Shown: positions 1-32,100 of the stretch, piece by piece
Numbering within the stretch: the first letter of the stretch is position 1
Layout: every line of letters begins with the position of its first letter
DNA from: Acridotheres tristis
Taxonomy: Eukaryota > Chordata > Aves > Passeriformes > Sturnidae
Reading direction: 5' to 3'
Length of the DNA stretch: 64,000 bases
Assembly: GCA_037013685.1 (NCBI GenBank)
Contig: CM072896.1
Coordinates: 13,279,444 to 13,343,443, forward strand
Translations under genes and position numbers: made by a program
Notes under the pieces: generated by a model
Told to the model about the DNA's origin: nothing
Database searches by the model: none
The model's input: only the letters and a program-made list of their open reading frames with translations

Positions 1-3000
1 TTTCAGTTTAAGTGTGACAAACATCTCTTGCCAATGGAAAGGGAATGAAAGCAACTTTCTAAATGGGGGGTTTGCACAATTAGTGTCTCCTGTTTAGTTC
101 ATGCTGGCCTAATTTTTCAGGTTAGTGTTTTCCTTAGTACTTATGCTCTCCCATTTGCTGCATTTTTAAAAAACTTGCTGCTTCTAAAAGTAAAATATCA
201 TTTGGGTTACACATTCAATAATAAAATAAATAAATACAATTCCTAAGATTTACTGGTAAAATGGTTTGAATAGCTTTCATGGCCTGACAGCAATTTTCAA
301 AGTAAATCAAAAGGTCTGCTACTGAAAAGTATGGGAGATTTTGTTTTGGGAACAGGAAAATCATGCACAGAGAAATAGAAAACGTGCTCTGAAATAAATC
401 AAGTATGTGTGATGAATTGATACGTTCATACAAAAATGCATTCACTGAAACACTGTCAAGAATATTAAGTGTTCTGTGCCACACTAGTATTATTTCTGGA
501 AATGAAAGTTGTTTTTCCATTGCCGGCTGGTTTGCTGGCACACCCCATGGACATTTAAAGAAAAAGGGGGGAAAAAAAGGCATGAAAGCATGCCTCACTT
601 TTATAACCTACTTCTACATGTTTCTGTTCCAGTAGCAGCCAACCGTGAAAAATCAGTGTCAGAATAGAAGCCATAGATGTTTATTCTTTTAAAACTAAAT
701 GAAATGTGTGATTTGGCATGTCAATGAAAATTACAGTGAAAATACTGGCTAAATTTTCTTAATTCTGGTTAGGTGAAATCTACTTTAGTCCTGACACCTA
801 ATTAATTTAATTATGTTTAAAATGAAGTCTTTATCAGTTGTGTGCCTGCTGGCAGAATACACAGTTCTGAATCACATACAAATGACTGAGTTTATTAACA
901 TGTGATTCTCTTATGCAGGACAGTGGAAAGAGATGGGTGGATTTTTCTCCACTTCAGATTATTTCTCATGGTTCACTAAACTTTTCCATGCAACAAGATA
1001 AAAATAAGCTATAATGTGACTGCTTTGCTCCTATTTTTTAAATTATAGAATAGCAGAGACTAAGAGCACAGAAAATTTAGTTTCTTTTTCTATTTTTATC
1101 CATAGAATTGAAATGGAGCATATTCTTTTTTCTGATTGTTTGGTCATGTTTTTCCTGACCACAACTTTATCAATGAAGTTTTATGAATAAATCACATGGA
1201 AACCTTAATCCCTCCCCCCTCCAGCTGGTAGTCTGCCATGTACAGTTAAGGAGATATTTGGCATTTGTCTCTATACTCTGGTGTCTTTTTATCTTGTGTC
1301 TCTGTAAAAGTGGAATTCAATCAAGTAATTAAAAATGACACTAAATTTATTTCAAGAGAAGGCTCAGTATTTTAGGTAATTCTGACTGAGAGTGTGGCAT
1401 GATAAATAATCCAAAGGTTTCCTGTCATGCTTGTATACACCTTCAAAGCATAGATCTGCACTCATTGGAAAAGACAACTGCATTTTTTGCAGCAGTTCTC
1501 CAAACCCAGAGGAAAATGTGATTACATAGTAGTTTGGACAGAAAAGACTGAGGAAATCTATATTGTCTTTGACTAGACAAGGAGTTTTAGGCATCACTGA
1601 GGCAGGAAGATGCAAATCTTCAGCAGATTTCATTATGTTTGGGAGCTGGTAAGTTAGAGTAATTTATGATTTTTTGGGGAAAGTGACATCAGTGTCTAAG
1701 TTTATGTATAGTGGTTTTCTCTTTCTTTTGAGAGCTTACATGACCCCTTTTATGTTCAGCGTGTTTTGATCTAGAAAATAGGTAGAAAATCAAAGTTATT
1801 AAATGCTGAATAATAAATACAAAAATTTGGTTTTCTTCTGGTGAAGCTTTCATTTGTAACTAGTATGTTTATTCAGATAGGTGTATGGTAGCCATAGTTC
1901 CGTTTTCTTTCAGAACTCTTACACTGATCATCTGTCAATTCAATTAAAAAAAAATCTGGATTTAACATTTCAACATTAGTTAATCTATCCAGATTAGTAA
2001 TTGCTGAAAACAGTGAGCAGTTTTAAGGAATTTGTGCTGTTCTGAGTGGGGAGCTTAAAGGGCCCATTTTAATATTCGTAACCATTTCACTATCATGTGT
2101 AATTAACCTTGGGTTGGACCAAACCATCTGCATGTATAAGAGTAAACATCATGTGTAGCATGAAAGTTGTATGCATCCTGGGCTATTCTCTGGGGCTAAT
2201 GACCACGGTGGTGTTGAAGCTACTTTTTTTTTAATATATTTTTTGCCTCTTTTCCTTTATGTATAGACAAACTCCTAAGGAGCAGGGTACAAAACAGAGA
2301 CTTTGAATATACTTTTCACACAAAGCTAATGTTTGCAATTTACAAAAAGTATCTACTGAAGGTCCAGGAAAGTAATATTACAAAATGTTCTGTCTTGTCA
2401 GTATTTAACTTGTTTGGTTTCTTTCTTCTGAAATTTAATTTTCAGTAATGTGTCCCTTATACCTTTGTTAAGGGGAAGAAGCCATATGTTGTTAGTCTTA
2501 CTTTAAGGATATATTTTAATAACAGTGAAATGAAATTACAGCATGTATATTATTTTCATCTCTGGACAAAGTTGTGATAAATGATGTCATTCCATGTGTG
2601 CTTTTTCATGCACCCCTAGTAGATGTTAGCCTCCCACTCACTGAATATCTGAACTCTACCTCCCTGGGAAGAGCCCATGCTGTTCTCAATGAGATGTGAA
2701 AGCAAATGATCACCACATATACTATTACTAAATATATTATTACTTTGCTAAACGTGTGAAGCACTCAGTCTTTCTAAAGCTCAGAAAGCTGCTATTAATT
2801 GTTATTAGCTGGTTTTACTTGTTATTAGGTTGATGGAAATGCATATTCCCTTGTGCTACTTGTAATTATGTAATCTTATCCAAGATCATAAATAAAAAAT
2901 TACTGCTAAGGTCTTGTCGTCAGTGCCAGCACCATGATTGCTTTACTGTAGAGTTAACTGATAGCATCATCTTTATTTGATTACTTGTCTTCTAAGTTCC

Positions 3001-3457
3001 TATGCAGCTCAGCTGTCAACATGACAGAGCTGAAGAAAATATTAAAGCACAGCTGGCTTCATACAGGTGTCTGCAACTGCTTTTCAGTTTTGACTCCTAA
3101 CTTTCATGGCTTCTTTTCCTCTACTTTTCTGTCCCCTTTCTTGGGGTTATATGGGAGACCATTTGAGCAGACAGTTGAAGCATCAGGTGCTCTGTCAGCA
3201 ATGTTTGCCCTCTATTTTGCTGTAGAGGTCACCAGTACCTGAACAAGAAATTCCCCTTGTTGCAGGTAAAGTAAAAATCTTCAGCATTCTCATTGCCTAA
3301 AATTGCTTTTTTTAAAAAAAGCCATCAGGGGCTGAGAGTTATGGTTTGACTAATAAGTGTTGCAAGCAAAACCTTATTCCTAGAGATTTACTTTTTACTG
3401 CTCATATTTGAAGTTTCAATTGAACTGCAGTGTGTTTTTCTTGTTCCTTTGTACTAG
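1..3457 (+). other. ACAP2: ACAP2 intron (5' part cut by the window edge)
   Basis: AT-rich intron with no exon, RNA gene or mobile element that I recognise. I looked for codons of the BAR domain C-terminus in all + frames and found none. A T-rich stretch and TTGTACTAG form the 3' splice site at its end. Confidence 0.85.
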
Positions 3458-23994
<20,537 letters not shown>

Positions 23995-26900
23995 ATATCA
24001 AGAAGGAAAAGAACCTGAAGCTTATAGTGCAAGTCTTTTTTTACTTTAACAGAATGAATTGTATGCATTTTGTTAGATAGTTTGGATAAAATGACCACTC
24101 CAATGTAGCTTTAGATTGTGGTAGCTGGGGAAATGTATGAGTTGGTTTATATTCTACAGTACATATACCTCAGCAGCTGGAGATGTTTCAAAGCCCTGAG
24201 TACCTGCTAGCTCAGTGTACCCCAGCCCCAGTTGCACACCCAGCATTTGCAGCTCCCACTGGGGTGGCAGAGCACGGCTGGGCTCCGACTGCAGGATGGG
24301 CACAGCAGCTTTGCTACCCAGCGTCATCCACTGTCACCTGCCCCCCTGCTGCCATAAAGAATGTGCCTCTGACAAGAAGGTCTGGGTTGCATTTTCTGGG
24401 ACTGTTGGGAAGGGAAATTGGGTAATGACATACTGAGTTGTCCTTCCACTTGTGGGACTGCAACTCAACAGATTCTCTTGTTCCTGCACTGACTCTGGCT
24501 AGAGGTGGGCTGTTCATAACAGATGTGATAACTCCTGCTCTTTTGCAAGCTTTCATAGTGGAAGCTCTAGCACCAGGCTGGCCTCTGTGCTGGTGACTGC
24601 AGGTCAGTCACGAAGGGATATATCCTGGGGACCAAATTCCTAAGAGCAGTCCATTTTCCTTTTTTTTTTTTTTCCCTTTTCCTCTTAAATTAAGCTTTCA
24701 GTGCGGCAAGTATCCTTCTAAATGAGCATGTGGAACCTTTCATGAAAAATAAACTTGATCCTTTTGGACGTGATGTGGGGTTTGTTTGTAGTATTTTGAC
24801 ATGAAAACTTGACATTTGAGACAGGAAAGTAAATACTGAGCCAATGGAGTTTGTGTAGAATAGTTGTACAAAGGCTATTTCTACTTTTTGCTTTTCTCAC
24901 TACTAGCCCTAAGCTCAGCATAAAAGTCTCATGTCTTGCAGCCGCTCTAAATTTAGGGCAATCAATCCTTTCTATCAGGAAGCAGTAGCCCTGGTATAAT
25001 TTCCAATGATGTGTATGTTTATGTGTTGTCTTAAACTAAGGTGAACACAAGAAAAACTAGAATTTCAGTGCGCATTTTTATAAAGTAATGACTGAGCACA
25101 GTCTCAACTGTGGTGTGAGGGCAGCAAGACAATTTGCTTTATTCAGTAGTGAGCCCCACTCTGCCTTTGTACATGTATAAATGGTGTCTCTAGATATATG
25201 CTTATGTATCAGGCTATTTATACCTAGATAATAATTCTCCTAAACCCCAAACCAGTAGATGCAATTCTTTATCCTCTATTTGTCTGCTCTATGAAGACAA
25301 CTTCAGCAGAGCTTTTAGGTGGCATAGTATCAATGTGAGTTTTCAGTAATCCTCATAGCTATGGCATTATGTTAACCTGCTGTTTAAGTGTATTTAGGAA
25401 ATGGATTGGCTTTTCTCCATGGAAAAATAAGCAAAACTGTGATAAAACAAATTGATATCTGTAAACTATGGTGAAGTTAAACTTTCTGGCATGTTAAGTT
25501 TTAAGAAGGTATTTCAGACATTTATAATTTTGCATCAAATGTGTAATAATGTAGCAAATCTGTATATTATTATTGCTACAAAATTAGTAGTGTTGTAGAA
25601 TTGTCTGGTGGATTTTTTTTCCAAGCAGAAGAATCTTACAAGACAGTTCTTGCTTTGCGTGTGATCTAATTATGGTAGGAAAAGCAGATTCTGCCCATTT
25701 AAAGTGTGCGTTTAGTCTTAATAAGAAGAAACATAAGGATATCGCCTGTAAGCAGTAATTTTTACTTAAGTTGGTTTTTAAATAGCTGCCTATGAAATTA
25801 TAATAGACTTTCTAACCAGCAGTATTTACCAGTAAATGGGTGTTTTAGTAGATCTTAGAGAAAGTAAGATTCCTGGCATACAGATGGGACAATGTATGAT
25901 ATGACTGCATAATATACACCTTAGACATAGTTTTTTCTAAATGTTTGTTTTTCCCAGCCTGGCTGGAAGTCCTTGTGTGGTGGGATTTGCTGGAATGTAA
26001 AGCTGCCTAAACCTTAGTGGCATAATTGCTGTCTCAGTCCAGGCTGCTGGAAAAAAGGTCTGAGAGTCTTATTTCAAATCTCCACTGGTGATTTCCTCCC
26101 TGGCCACAAAATCTCTGTGACAAATTTTTCAGAATGACTTCTCTAGACTAAAAAGTTTCTTCCCTGTAGCTCTACACATCCTTGTGTTCCTAACTCTCAC
26201 CTGTCCGGGAAACAGTATCAGTCTGTCCGTGCTAAAGGCTGAATGACACCTGATTGACAGGTGATGTGACTTGTCAGGAGCACTGGAGTTTTAATGGCTT
26301 AGGGGGAGTAGGTGTGACACTTGTGATCCTCAGCCTTGTTCTCGTGTCCTTTCAGGTATGATAGGATGTCCAGTATAAACTGCACTCGGTTAAAGCCTTT
26401 TTCAGGTCAGGTACAATGGTAGCATGTTGCTTATCAGCAGAAATGAATACCATTAAGTTTGATGGCTCAGTCTCAGTAGGCTCTGGCAGGCTCTGTGTTC
26501 CAGGGCCTCTGCAACTCACAGGATTCAGCCCCCAGTAGTGTGATTATCACCACAACTCTGAAGATCTGGATTCCATATCGAGTTTTGACTCGCGTTAATA
26601 TTATGCTTGGTAATATTAGGAAACTTCCATTTCTATTACAAGGTGAATCTAAGTGGAATAATAGCAAGGTCTCATTGTGGGTTAACATCTTGTGCTTTGT
26701 ACCAGGCAATGGAAAGGTTCAATTCCAGTTTCATGTTTCTTTGTAGGTATGAAATATAGTAGTGAGGGACAAAGCAGAAGATTCCTAACACATTTTAAAA
26801 CCATCTTTCACATGGATATTTAGTATAATTTTCTGTATTAGATAGCCCATTGAAGGATAGTATAATATTGCTCTTATTTATAGATCATATGTTCCAAAAG

Positions 26901-28209
26901 TCTCTTGGAATGATAAATGTTGAGGAACTCAACTTACATTCTAATGAATCTTGATTTCAGAGGTGTAATTTATGTCCACTGTATGTTGATTAAAATAGTG
27001 TCTCTGGTGGGTCATTAGTGGTATCAATTGTTTTGACTGTTCATAAGGTTTCCTGTTTTATATTAGTGTCAGTACAATGCATATAAACTTAAATTTCTGA
27101 ATTATCATACTGAATTATGCCACTACCTGTATTAGACAGTTGGAATTTGTTCACATGAATTTGGGTGAAGGTGGTAGATGGTAGAGGTGTTTCTTTGGTT
27201 TCACAAACAGCCCACATTGCAATTGGATGGATGCGTGTTCCAGGTGCTCATTAGTACATTGTGGACTTGAGCCTCTCTGCCCATTAGAACCTGATCCAGG
27301 AAATCGCTGCTATCAGTGGCAGTCTTTCCACTGATTTTGGAGATTTTAGATTGTATCATTTGTGACTTTTAATGTTAGAGTGCTAAAGGATCCTGTATTA
27401 ATACTGCATTTTTCACTCTGTGGGGTCATATATTTTACCTGTTTGTATACTGGGCTGAAATAGTTTTAGAAAATGCAACCAGACCTTCCAAGTGCTGTCA
27501 GAAAAGTCCTATACAAGAGGAAGTTTCTCCTGTTTTGCATTATGACATCAGTACACATGTGTTGTCCAAATTACTAGGTCTCCTGGATAGAGCATAAACT
27601 TTGTAGTGCTAAACTGAAAAGGTGAGAACTAGAACAAGCGGAGGGTTGATGTCATGCTTCCAGGACTTCAGTGCTTCTCTGCAGCCATCTATTTTAAATT
27701 GTGGATGTTACCTCTGCTGCTTCATCTTGAGAATCTCAAATAACAGAGTGACTATGAAACGACCCTTTGATGAAACTGCAAATAATAATATGTCAGTACA
27801 AAGGACGTAGTATTTTTACAGTGTCAAAAGGACTGAGCTGATTATTTTGATTCTTCAATACACAAAGTATTTTGAGAATCAATTTTGCAGGCTACAATCT
27901 CTGCCCCATTCATTATGGACACTTTTCCCCGAGTTAGAGTTTATGGCTTGTGCAGTCTGACAGCCAGCATGCCTTGCTCCCGTGCTTACACAAAGGCACA
28001 GTTTTAAAACAGGGGCAACTCTAGAAAGGCACTACTGGGGAAAAGGATGAGTGTACCACTTTGGTATATACCCGTTCATACACTTGCTTTATCTTTCTGC
28101 ATACAGTATTTTCTTGTTTCTCTTCCCATGGAAGGAGATGATAGAGGAGGAAAAATTCTACTCATTTTTCTGTTAGGAGCCTAAGTTTTCCATGTTTTGA
28201 CAGAAATCG
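23995..28209 (+). other. ACAP2 3' UTR and ACAP2-XXYLT1 spacer
   Basis: No coding exon is recognised here. The 3' UTR of ACAP2 starts after the stop at 23994. One good polyadenylation signal lies at 24748, but mammalian ACAP2 has a 3' UTR of several kb, so longer forms may run further. A T14 run sits at 24660-24673. The rest is AT-rich single-copy sequence. Where transcription ends cannot be decided from sequence alone. Confidence 0.7.
24748..24753 (+). terminator. ACAP2: Candidate ACAP2 polyadenylation signal AATAAA
   Basis: A canonical AATAAA sits about 755 bases after the stop codon. A GT-rich stretch (about 24769-24792, rich in GTGG and TTTGTTTG) follows at the distance expected of a downstream element, placing cleavage near 24770. 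I saw no other clear AATAAA between the stop and 28.2 kb, although weaker variants such as ATTAAA exist. Confidence 0.6.
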
Positions 28210-29110
28210 CCAAGAAATCATCGTTTCGTCAAGCAGAGACGTTACGCTCTCCGAAATAATGAACTTTTTTTTTTTCTCCGCGCGTTCCTCTGTACTCGGT
28301 GTTTTTTAAGCATTCCAGCAGTAAAACGTAAAAAAAACCCTTCTCCCCCTCTTAAGCTGTAACTGTACAGACTGTATACGCCGCCCTCCTTCGCGTTATG
28401 TACGGCTGTAGACTTTGTATCTAAAACTTGAATGTAGTTTCTGTAGTGTGTCATTGTGCAGGGGCGGCCCCGCCCTGCAGCCGTGGCGGGCGGTGCCGGG
28501 GGCTGTGCTGGGCCGGGGGCGGTACCGGGGGCCGGGCCCGGGGCGGTGCCGCCCCGCCATGGCGGCGCTGCGGGGCTCGGCGCGCCGGGGCTGGCTGCGC
28601 TGCCCTCAGCCCGCGGCCCTGGCGGCGGCCGCGGCCCTGGCCGTCTGCGCCTTCTACTACCTGGGCGGCGGCGGCGAGACCTTCTCCAGCGCCACCCGCC
28701 GCCTCCGCGCCACGCCGCCCGCCCCGGCCGGCCCGGGGCCCCGCGGGCTGCACCTCCTGTTCATGTTCACCAAGGCGGAGCGCAGCCCCGCGCTCCGCGA
28801 CAAGGCGCAGGCGGCGCTGCGCTCGCTGCTGCGGCACGGCCGCCTGGGCGCCGCCGATGTGCTGCACCTCCACCTCGTCACCGAGGGCGCCAGCCGCGAC
28901 ATCGGCCTCGGGCTGCTGCAGGACCTGCTGCGCGGCGCCGCCTTCCGCCACCAGGTGCGCGGGGGGCCGAGGGCGGGCCGGGCGGGGGGCTCTGCCGGGA
29001 TGTCCTGTGTGAGCTTCCCGAGGGACACTTAAAACAGCAGTCCAGCGGGAAGGAACTCCCTCCGCTAACGGCCCGTGCCGGCTCCCAGCAGCGCCGTTCG
29101 CTCTCGCTCT
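28210..29110. promoter_or_regulatory. XXYLT1: CpG island and promoter of XXYLT1
   Basis: CpG dinucleotides, rare in the preceding 28 kb, become dense from about 28210 and peak across exon 1. GC boxes (GGGGCGG at 28461, CCCGCCC just after) lie about 90 bases before the start codon, and I see no TATA box at the expected place. This is the usual picture of a TATA-less housekeeping promoter, with transcription starting probably between about 28440 and 28520. Confidence 0.85.
28559..28954 (+). CDS. XXYLT1: XXYLT1 exon 1: membrane anchor, stem, start of GT8 domain
   Basis: This exon encodes residues 1-132 and ends in phase 0 at CACCAG before the donor GTGCGC. The sequence LAVCAFYYLGGGGETFSSAT is almost the same as in human. 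The stem that follows is Pro/Gly/Ala-rich, then HLLFMFTKAE begins the catalytic domain. The exon is extremely GC-rich, so all six frames stay open for long distances; those other frames are not genes. Confidence 0.95.
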
Positions 29111-32100
29111 GCTGTAGAAACTCCCACTGCACCTGAGTCTCGCGAGTCTTGAGGGGCTTGTTCTGTGACCCCATCGCTGCTGCCTGCGAGGAGGTGTCCT
29201 GGTGCAGCCCAGTGATTCTCAGCTGGGACTGGGAACGCCTCTGGCACACTACCTGTGCTGGAGACGAGCAGTTGCTCTAAGCAATGCTGCTCTCCTGCAG
29301 CCCCTGTTAGTCCTGCTTCGGCATCTCCACACAAGGACCACGTGTGTTTGTATCTCGATGGTTTCCCGATCAGGAGAGAAGGTTGGCCTGCTGCTTGTGG
29401 CTCTGGAGAGCTGGAATGGAGAGCCTTGCAGGGGCTGGAGTGCATCCACGTGTTAATGTTCCTACTGCCAGGAAGTGGTTCTGCCTCCCAAATCCACAGC
29501 CGATGTAGTTTATGCAAAGTCAGGCTTTCTTTTGCATTTAACAGGTGTCTGAAAACAGGAGAGGTGTTAAGTTCAGAAAGTTCAGAGATTCCAGATAACC
29601 TGATTCTCCTGTACTGAGGTGCTGCTGCAGAGCATTGCTTGCAAGTGTCTTCTAGTCCTGCTGTAACTTCTGTTGCTCATAAGTCCTGTATTTCATATTA
29701 GCTGCACTCTGCCAAGATTTAACTAGAAGTGTAACCTTACATTTTTCATACTGACACTTTCCTGGTAAATAATTCTACCACTCATTTTCGTTAAACAAGT
29801 CCTTTCCTAGTGCTGGCCCTCAGTCAGGTCCTGTACCCGTGATGGGAGACCCACACCATGCAGCAGTGCTTGGCTGTCTGGAGGGTGTGCACAGCTCCCT
29901 CAGGAGGATTCCTGCACTCCACAGCAGGATGCACTGACTGCCCCATGATGGTGTAGTGCTGATGTGGTGCAACAGCCCAACCCAGGTTTGTGGTATTATG
30001 TTCCCTGTGGGAGGACCCCCAGGCCACCATGGTGTGCACATCCCTTGCAGTCACCCCTTTGTGTGGGTGGCTGCCTTACTGCCATCTGCCCTTCTGGGAA
30101 ACAAACTTCTCTGCAGGCAGCCTTGCCAGCCTCACTTCTCCAGAGCAACATGGGCTGGGAGTTGGAGGCATGAAGTGATTTGTCCGTTGTGGATGGATCC
30201 CTTTCTGTAGGTGCCTATGGAGGCGCAGTGAAACCTGGCTCGTGGCTTGGTGAGTATGTCTGGCACCAGAACTGGTCTGGCTGTAAGCAGGCAGCATGAT
30301 CTGGAGGCCTCGGGTGAGATCTCACTGAGATCTGCTCAGTGGGACAGCTGCTTCTCTCTTTCCTGGCAGAGCCTGATGTACCCTGGTTTCACTGGCTAGG
30401 CTATAGTTGCCAGTATGTTTGGACCAGTTTCTCTGCTTTTAGGTACAGAGCAGAGCTTGTTCTGCTCTCAAGCATGCAGCCGCGTCCTAATCCAGTGCCA
30501 GTTTCTGCAATGCCAGTAGGTGACAGCACCTCTTTATTCTTGTAGCCTACCCCATTTCTCTTCTTTACCAGCAGGAAACTGATGCCTAGCTTGGACTAAT
30601 GGTGCTCCTGCTAAAATGCTGATGATTGATCCTGATGCTCATATAGCTCCAGCAGTAAGCCATCTCTATCCTGAGACGTCTCGTTTCCTGCTCCTCTTGG
30701 TGTGTGCAGAGCACTCTCCTGGTTCTTATGCTGTTTTCCGAGCACAGGCCCAGATATAAGGCTTGATGAAGTGCTCAGGGGGCAGCTGGAGCCACTGAAG
30801 CAGGACTGATAAAATCCCCTGAACTCTACCTTCTCTTCATAAGGAAGTGATTCAGGTCCTGCTTTTGGAGCTGCCCTTGCCCTCCCATCCTAGCAAAGCT
30901 GGGATCAGTTGACTCCTCTGTTAGAGTGAAGCCCAGAGTGAGATGTGGATCGTAACCTTTGGGGAAGGTTGTGGGCAGCTTTTCTCTCTCCCCCTAGGCA
31001 GGTTCACTAACTTTCAAAGGCTGCTGGAGACTGCAGCCCGGGAACTGTGCAGAGAGTGAGGGCAGAAGGGCTGCGGGGTGCAGGCGGTGGTGTGTGGGAG
31101 CAGCTTAGGCACTGGACCGTCCCGGCGCGGCAGGGCTGTCCGGACGTGGGCAGTCGCTGCGTGGCGTCAGGGCTGCCGCTGGCTGTGCAGGTGTGGCCCA
31201 GATGTGCAGCCGGGAGCGCAGCCGGGCGGCGGCGGCAGAGGGCGCTGGTGCTCCACGTGTGCGGCCGGGAGGCGGCGGGAGGACCCGGCCCGCGGCGTCC
31301 CGCCCGTGCGGGGCCTCGGGGGCTCTTACCGGGCTTTGTGACAACAATCGCAGAGAGAATGTCCCGCACACAGGGTGGCAGGGGGAGAGGCTCTGTAGCC
31401 TCTCCCGACCCTCGGGCAGCGAGCCTGGGCCAGCCTGGGCCGACGCTGTGCTTACAAGAGCACCGGCTCGCCCCATTTCCTGCCACTCCAGGCTGTGTGC
31501 TGCGAGTCCTTGTGCGATTCCTGTCTCTTAATGATTCCATTTCTCTGCCATAATAACACGAACTACGCGTTCAGCTCTCTGCTCATCCTGGTTTCCTGTT
31601 CAGATGAGCCCCACGGAGGATGCTGCTGGGGTGGATGTAACTGGGCTGCCATCATGCCGTGCTTACTCAGACCTGCGGGGATGACCCACATCGGAAGAAG
31701 GGAAAGTTAAAGGGAAAAGCAATGCGGGTTTTTTTTTTTCCTAGGGAATCAGTAGAGAGGGTTTTTATCAGTGTGGGACGTGTGTTTATAAAACTCTGCT
31801 TGCACAGGAAACCCCTAGAACTTTTTTTAATGTCCTCAGCGAACGTGGTTGGATTTAGCTACAGGGATTTACTAAGAGCTGTTACACAAATAAATAACGA
31901 AGTACAAAATTAGCTGCAGATTACCAAGCTGTGCTAAAGTCAGCAATGAGAAGGGAAGAAGCCTTCACAGTCCCAGAGAGGCTGCCTGGCCTGTGGCTGC
32001 AAGAGCAAAACTCAGCTGCTCAGGAGTTTGCTTTGCAGAAGTACAAAAGGGTGGGCAAAAGACATGTTTTCCTGTTTTGTTTGGCAAGAGTGGAAAGGCA

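Noticed and set aside
1..3457. Possible earlier ACAP2 exon (BAR domain end)
   Set aside because: No sequence resembling the expected BAR C-terminal residues with splice sites was found; the exon must lie before the window.
28415..28558. Upstream extension of the XXYLT1 reading frame by 48 codons
   Set aside because: The extended frame starts at TTG (28415), not ATG, and the ATG at 28559 has a strong context and begins the recognisable protein. The upstream part is promoter sequence.
28428..29136. Several long overlapping open frames on both strands across XXYLT1 exon 1
   Set aside because: They are shadows of the CpG island, where stop codons are rare. Only the frame with the membrane anchor and GT8 sequence matches a known protein.
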